This document shows positions 35,927 through 40,263 of a stretch of DNA of 40,263 bases, in pieces. Position numbers and translations under genes: made by a program. Source of the DNA: Flavobacteriales bacterium (GTDB lineage Bacteria; Bacteroidota; Bacteroidia; NS11-12g; UBA955). A model generated the notes under the pieces. That model was not told where the DNA came from. It saw only the letters and a program-made list of their open reading frames with translations, and did not search any database. The DNA lies in assembly GCA_947447955.1 (NCBI GenBank), contig CANFLS010000025.1, forward strand, positions 1 through 40,263. Direction: 5' to 3'. Every line of letters begins with the position of its first letter. Positions within the stretch are counted from its first letter, which is position 1.

Positions 35927-37948
35927 ATGAGAAACTTAAAAGCCATATTTAAACTGCTAATTTGCACGCTTTTGACCTTTAATTTTAATATTTCTAAATT
36001 AAATGCTCAAGTTGCCAAAACCCAAGTTGTACAACTCGAAGTTACTGTTAATGGATCTACAATATCCCTCAAATGGCCAAAAGAAACCTATTCTGGCACA
36101 TTCGATATTTACGCAAGAAATTTCGGTGATGTTAATTTTGCTAAAATTACCAGTGTTTCAGGTTCCACCAATACTTATGATGATAAAACAGGAACAACAA
36201 ACAAAGAATTTTTAGTGATAAAAAACAATGGTACTGCGGCAGATGCATTGGGTTACATTTATGCCGGAAACAAATATGATGCTCCAATTAAAAAAGGTGG
36301 AATTGTTTTGTTAATCGACAGTAGCTACATCAGCGCCTTGAGCAATGAAATAAAGCAACTCAAACAAGACCTTATTGTTACGGGTTGGCAGGTGAACACG
36401 ATGTTTGTCAAAAGAACATCAAAACCAGCTGCGGTAAAGGCAAAATTAAAAACATTCATAGAATCATTAAAATTGCGACCTAAGACATTATATATAATCG
36501 GTCATGTTCCGGTACCTTATTCAGGATACTTTTCTACTAACGGAGATAGGCCACCACCAGATGGACACGTTGAAGGCTCTGGAAATCATACAGGGGCTTG
36601 GCCTGCCGATTGTTATTATGGTGATTTTGAGGGATTTTGGACAGACTATACTGCTGATTGCTCAACAGGTTCGTCTTCTAGATTTTATAACATTCCTAAA
36701 GATGGAAAATTTGATCAAACTACCATACCTAATAATATAGAATTAGAAATTGGAAGGGTTGACATGTATGATATGGACAATTTCTCTACAAATGATACCC
36801 AATTGGTAAGAGAATATCTAAATCGTGTGCATTCTTGGAGAAATGGTGATATTAAATTCACCAAACACGCATTAATTGATAACAATTTCACAGGTTTAAA
36901 CTTGGCATCCACAGGATATCACAATTTGCCTTGCTTTGTTGGTATTGATAGTGTTTTTGATAACCGTGATTATTTTACAGAGCAAAACAAAACTTCTTAT
37001 TTGTGGAGTTATGGCTGTGGCGCGGGTTCTTACAACTCTTGCAGCGGAATTGGAACAACGCCTACTTTTGCTTCCTCTAAAGGAAGCTTTTCAAATGGTT
37101 TTACCATGTTGGCTGGTAGTTTTTTTGGTGATTGGGATTCTAAAAACAATTTACTGAGAGGAGCCTTGGCCGCTGGTTCATTGGCTTCTTGTTGGGGGGG
37201 GATTCCAAAATGGTATTTACATCATATGGGTTTGGGAATGAATATTGGCTATGGTGCCAAAATTTCAATCAACAACAATACAGAATATTTCAATGGACAG
37301 TTCAACGGTTCATGGAATGGTATTTTTATTGCTTTAATGGGAGATCCATCCTTGACAATGAATACAGTGAAACCGCCAACAAACTTGACTATTTCCTCCA
37401 AAAATGGAACCGTTCAATTAAAATGGAACAAATCTTCTGAAGCTGAATCATATAATATATATCGTTTAGATACCGTAAACTATGAAATAACTTTGGCAAG
37501 ATCAAAGTGCGGTACAACATCAAATACCACTGATACTTTTTTTACAGATGATTGTAATTGGTCGAGCGGCAACTATATATATGGTGTTACAGCAGTGAAA
37601 TTAGAAACAACTGGATCTGGCACATACTTAAATCAGAGTATGTTAAATATGGGAACAATCAATCATGTTAACCAAAATAACGCAATTGAATTGAATAAAG
37701 TTACCATTTCACCTAATCCTATTGCAAATGAATTTTCAATTTCAGGCTTAAAGCAAGGTGACGTTATTGATATTGAATTGTTAAATAATTTAGGACAAGA
37801 AATCGCAAAATACAAAAACATTAAAGCTAATGAAATTGGATCTTTAAAACAGTCAATCAATCAATTATACAACGGAATAGGGTTTATAAAAGTAAATAAT
37901 GGGAATAAATCAAGTACAATCCCTGTGGTTTTCATGAATGGCAAATAG
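35927..37948 (+). CDS. T9SS-secreted gingipain-fold (C25-like) protein with changed active site
   Basis: This 673-residue secreted protein has a signal peptide cut near residue 28 (SKLNAQ). A fibronectin III-like domain is at about 33-85. A caspase/gingipain-like core at about 120-480 shows IGHVPVPYSGYF, ADCYYGDFEGFW, IELEIGRVDMYDM and LMGDPSL, all landmarks of peptidase C25. Where gingipains have a catalytic His (YxGHG) this reads SYGCGAGSY (Cys364), and where they have the Cys nucleophile it reads MLAGSFFGDWD (397-404). The classical dyad therefore appears lost, although Cys364 might serve instead. A second FnIII domain is at 485-575. The end is a T9SS type A sorting domain (ISPNPIANEFSISGLKQGD ... 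GFIKVNNG). It is divergent from the OmpA-domain gene. Confidence 0.78.
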   Translation: MRNLKAIFKLLICTLLTFNFNISKLNAQVAKTQVVQLEVTVNGSTISLKWPKETYSGTFDIYARNFGDVNFAKITSVSGSTNTYDDKTGTTNKEFLVIKNNGTAADALGYIYAGNKYDAPIKKGGIVLLIDSSYISALSNEIKQLKQDLIVTGWQVNTMFVKRTSKPAAVKAKLKTFIESLKLRPKTLYIIGHVPVPYSGYFSTNGDRPPPDGHVEGSGNHTGAWPADCYYGDFEGFWTDYTADCSTGSSSRFYNIPKDGKFDQTTIPNNIELEIGRVDMYDMDNFSTNDTQLVREYLNRVHSWRNGDIKFTKHALIDNNFTGLNLASTGYHNLPCFVGIDSVFDNRDYFTEQNKTSYLWSYGCGAGSYNSCSGIGTTPTFASSKGSFSNGFTMLAGSFFGDWDSKNNLLRGALAAGSLASCWGGIPKWYLHHMGLGMNIGYGAKISINNNTEYFNGQFNGSWNGIFIALMGDPSLTMNTVKPPTNLTISSKNGTVQLKWNKSSEAESYNIYRLDTVNYEITLARSKCGTTSNTTDTFFTDDCNWSSGNYIYGVTAVKLETTGSGTYLNQSMLNMGTINHVNQNNAIELNKVTISPNPIANEFSISGLKQGDVIDIELLNNLGQEIAKYKNIKANEIGSLKQSINQLYNGIGFIKVNNGNKSSTIPVVFMNGK

Positions 37949-38011
37949 ACCATTTATACTTTAAATATATCAATTCACAAAAAAAAGTGTGATTAACTAA
38001 CAAAGATTAAT

Positions 38012-38019
38012 TATTTTTG
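38012..38019 (+). promoter_or_regulatory. Bacteroidota -7 promoter element for the membrane pyrophosphatase
   Basis: TATTTTTG fits TAnnTTTG and ends 28 nt before the ATG of the pyrophosphatase. At the -33 position only a weak TGTG is present. Confidence 0.5.
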
Positions 38020-38047
38020 CGCCCCTAAATTCATTTAGAAAAAACAT

Positions 38048-40263
38048 ATGAAAGACATAATTCTTTATCTTATTCCCGCTCTTGGAGTTGTCAGCTTGAT
38101 AGTTATGGCAATTAAAAGTGCATGGGTTAGCAAACAAGACGCTGGCGATGAAAACATGCAACGCTTGGCAGACTACATTGCCAAAGGTGCAATGGCGTTT
38201 TTAAAAGCAGAATGGAAAGTACTAAGTGTATTCGTTCTTTTCGCATCGGTATTATTGGCTTACTCTGGAACTATCCATGAAGTAAACGGTAAACCAATTC
38301 ATTCAAGTTGGATTATCGCAATTGCCTTTGTAATTGGTGCTGTATTCTCAGCAACCGCAGGTTACATTGGAATGAGAGTTGCAACCAAAGCAAACGTAAG
38401 AACTACACAAGCAGCTAGAACAAGTTTAAAACAGGCATTGAAAGTTTCATTTACAGGTGGTACTGTAATGGGATTGGGTGTTGCAGGTTTGGCAGTTTTG
38501 GGTCTTGGAGGTTTATTTATAGCATTCTTATCTATTTTCAGTGGCTTAGGTGAAGATACAGTTAAAACTTCAATTGAAGTATTGACAGGTTTTTCTTTAG
38601 GTGCAGAATCAATTGCTTTATTTGCCCGTGTTGGTGGTGGTATTTATACCAAAGCTGCTGACGTTGGAGCAGACTTAGTAGGTAAAGTTGAAGCGGGTAT
38701 TCCTGAAGATGATGTTCGTAATCCAGCTACTATTGCCGATAACGTTGGTGACAATGTTGGTGACGTTGCTGGTATGGGTGCAGATTTATTCGGTTCTTAT
38801 GTTGCTACTATTTTGGCAACTATGGTATTGGGACAAGAAATTGTTGCAGTAGATAACTTTGGTGGAATGTCTCCTATCCTATTACCAATGGTAATTTGTG
38901 GTTTGGGTATTCTTTTCTCTATTGTAGGAACTTGGTTTGTTACAATTAAAGATGATAAATCAAACGTTCAAAGTGCTTTAAATTTAGGTAACTGGTCATC
39001 AATGATATTGACTGTAATTGCTTCTTATTTTATCGTAAACTGGATGTTACCAGAAACATTGTCTATTCGTGGTTATGAATTTACCAAATTAAACGTGTTC
39101 TACGCAATTGCAGTTGGAACAGTTGTTGGTGCAATCATGAGTATTGTTACTGAGTATTATACTGCTATGGGTAAAGCACCTGTAAATTCAATTATTCAAC
39201 AATCATCTACTGGTCATGCTACAAACATTATTGCTGGTTTGTCAGTGGGTATGAAATCAACCGTTATTCCAATTTTAACATTGGCAGGTGGTATTATGGC
39301 TTCGTATTATTTTGCTGGATTATATGGCGTAGCAATTGCTGCTGCTGGTATGATGGCAACTACTGCTATGCAATTAGCAATTGATGCATTTGGCCCTATT
39401 GCCGACAACGCGGGTGGTATTGCTGAAATGAGTCAATTGCCTCCTGAAGTTCGTGAACGTACAGATAATTTAGATGCTGTTGGAAATACAACTGCTGCAA
39501 CTGGTAAAGGATTTGCTATTGCGTCAGCTGCTTTAACTTCATTGGCTTTATTCGCTGCATTTGTAGGTATTGCAGGTATTGATCAAATTGATATTTACAA
39601 AGCTCCAGTTTTAGCTGGATTATTTGTAGGTGGTATGATTCCATTTATTTTCTCAGCATTGTGTATTCAAGCTGTTGGTAAAGCTGCAATGGATATGGTA
39701 AACGAAGTTCGTCGCCAATTCCGTGAAATTCCAGGTATTATGGAATACACTGCACAACCAGAATATGAAAAGTGTGTGGCTATTTCTACTAAAGCTTCTA
39801 TCCGTGAAATGATGTTACCAGGTGCTATTGCATTGATTACTCCTGTAATTGTTGGTTTCATTTTCGGCCCTGAAGTATTGGGTGGTCTATTGGCAGGTGT
39901 TACTGTTTCAGGTGTATTGATGGGTATATTCCAATCAAATGCAGGTGGAGCTTGGGACAATGCTAAGAAATCATTTGAAAAAGGTGTAGTTATTGACGGT
40001 GAAACTTATTACAAAAAATCTGAACCACACAAGGCTTCGGTAACTGGTGATACTGTTGGTGATCCTTTCAAAGACACATCTGGTCCTTCTATGAATATCT
40101 TAATCAAATTAATGTCAATCGTTTCTTTGGTAATTGCTCCTTTTATTGCAGGTAAAACTTTTGGTGAACCAGTTAAAAAACAAGGTCAATGTACTGAAAT
40201 GTCTGCTGATCATTGCAAAGAAATGGGCAAATGCGATATGAGCAAATGTGCTACAATGACAAA
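38048..40263 (+). CDS. hppA: membrane-bound ion-pumping pyrophosphatase (3' truncated)
   Basis: The ATG at 38048 opens a frame that runs off the window (738 codons seen, no stop). The enzyme splits pyrophosphate and pumps H+ (or Na+) across the inner membrane, with about 16 helices. The signature [18 protein letters not shown] followed by [16 protein letters not shown] is complete. Ala483 in [10 protein letters not shown] marks the K+-dependent type (Lys in the K+-independent type). The helix-6 gating Glu of Na+ pumps (DLFES) and plant H+ pumps (DLFGSYAE) is missing here (DLFGSYVA, 246-253), but a Glu is present at 187 in [15 protein letters not shown], where plant enzymes have Ser. H+ pumping is thus my guess. 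From about residue 709 a hydrophilic tail follows with four Cys, two His-or-Met-rich stretches and several Met. Confidence 0.95.
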   Translation, partial: MKDIILYLIPALGVVSLIVMAIKSAWVSKQDAGDENMQRLADYIAKGAMAFLKAEWKVLSVFVLFASVLLAYSGTIHEVNGKPIHSSWIIAIAFVIGAVFSATAGYIGMRVATKANVRTTQAARTSLKQALKVSFTGGTVMGLGVAGLAVLGLGGLFIAFLSIFSGLGEDTVKTSIEVLTGFSLGAESIALFARVGGGIYTKAADVGADLVGKVEAGIPEDDVRNPATIADNVGDNVGDVAGMGADLFGSYVATILATMVLGQEIVAVDNFGGMSPILLPMVICGLGILFSIVGTWFVTIKDDKSNVQSALNLGNWSSMILTVIASYFIVNWMLPETLSIRGYEFTKLNVFYAIAVGTVVGAIMSIVTEYYTAMGKAPVNSIIQQSSTGHATNIIAGLSVGMKSTVIPILTLAGGIMASYYFAGLYGVAIAAAGMMATTAMQLAIDAFGPIADNAGGIAEMSQLPPEVRERTDNLDAVGNTTAATGKGFAIASAALTSLALFAAFVGIAGIDQIDIYKAPVLAGLFVGGMIPFIFSALCIQAVGKAAMDMVNEVRRQFREIPGIMEYTAQPEYEKCVAISTKASIREMMLPGAIALITPVIVGFIFGPEVLGGLLAGVTVSGVLMGIFQSNAGGAWDNAKKSFEKGVVIDGETYYKKSEPHKASVTGDTVGDPFKDTSGPSMNILIKLMSIVSLVIAPFIAGKTFGEPVKKQGQCTEMSADHCKEMGKCDMSKCATMT

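Noticed and set aside
1-40263. CRISPR arrays, insertion sequences, integrases, toxin-antitoxin or phage-defence genes
   Set aside because: None was seen: no regularly spaced repeats, no transposase or integrase motifs, and no recognised defence proteins. The exciting-system search therefore rests on the envelope cassette and the variant enzymes.

Overview
This window is about 40 kb of low-GC DNA from a member of the Bacteroidota. The signs are type IX secretion (T9SS) C-terminal sorting domains of both type A and type B, Bacteroidota-style promoters (TAnnTTTG at -7, TTTG about 19 nt upstream), little Shine-Dalgarno signal, many Bacteroidota-type lipoproteins, and a long CUB protein ending in a gliding-motility-associated C-terminal domain. 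The species cannot be named from this sequence alone.

Layout. (a) 1-7.1 kb, + strand: the 3' part of a two-domain M16 zinc protease, gyrA, and a TPR lipoprotein overlapping gyrA by 8 nt. (b) 7.1-7.57 kb: AT-rich spacer without genes. (c) 7.6-12.3 kb, - strand: homogentisate 1,2-dioxygenase followed 5 nt later by a T9SS-secreted Asp-box propeller protein. (d) 12.4-20.0 kb, + strand: a tightly packed six-gene cassette of envelope proteins behind one promoter. It holds two small lipoproteins sharing a repeat, a DUF1501 protein, a lipoprotein with a CX4CH haem-like motif, a small lipoprotein, and a very long CUB/T9SS type B protein. An RqcH/NFACT gene follows 15 nt later. (e) 21.7-22.0 kb: two near-identical tRNA-Val(UAC) genes, each with its own promoter and terminator. 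(f) 22.1-24.5 kb, + strand: an M42 aminopeptidase, a lipid A acyltransferase, and an ArsR-type regulator. (g) 24.5-27.7 kb, - strand: serC-serA-DUF1015, a serine biosynthesis operon. (h) 27.8-28.3 kb: a small predicted outer-membrane protein. (i) 28.4-35.8 kb, - strand: an OmpA-domain gene followed by nuoI-J-K-L-M-N, the membrane-arm half of respiratory complex I, without nuoA-H. (j) 35.9-37.9 kb: a secreted gingipain-fold (C25-like) protein that appears to lack the usual catalytic His and Cys. (k) 38.0 kb to the end: a K+-type membrane pyrophosphatase, cut by the window edge, with a Cys/Met/His-rich tail.

How it fits together. Most of the window is housekeeping: DNA topology, complex I, the ion-pumping pyrophosphatase, serine synthesis, lipid A acylation, tRNA, and ribosome rescue. 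Interspersed are surface proteins exported by Sec, lipoprotein or T9SS routes. The best candidate for an undescribed system is the 12.4-20.0 kb cassette. It resembles a reduced form of the DUF1549/DUF1501/haem-binding (PSCyt) gene sets best known from Planctomycetes, here joined to a T9SS surface protein. Further leads are the pseudo-active-site C25 protein, the DUF1015 gene in the serine operon, the split nuo operon, and the metal-ligand-rich tail on the pyrophosphatase. All family assignments were made by reading motifs by eye; no database search was run.
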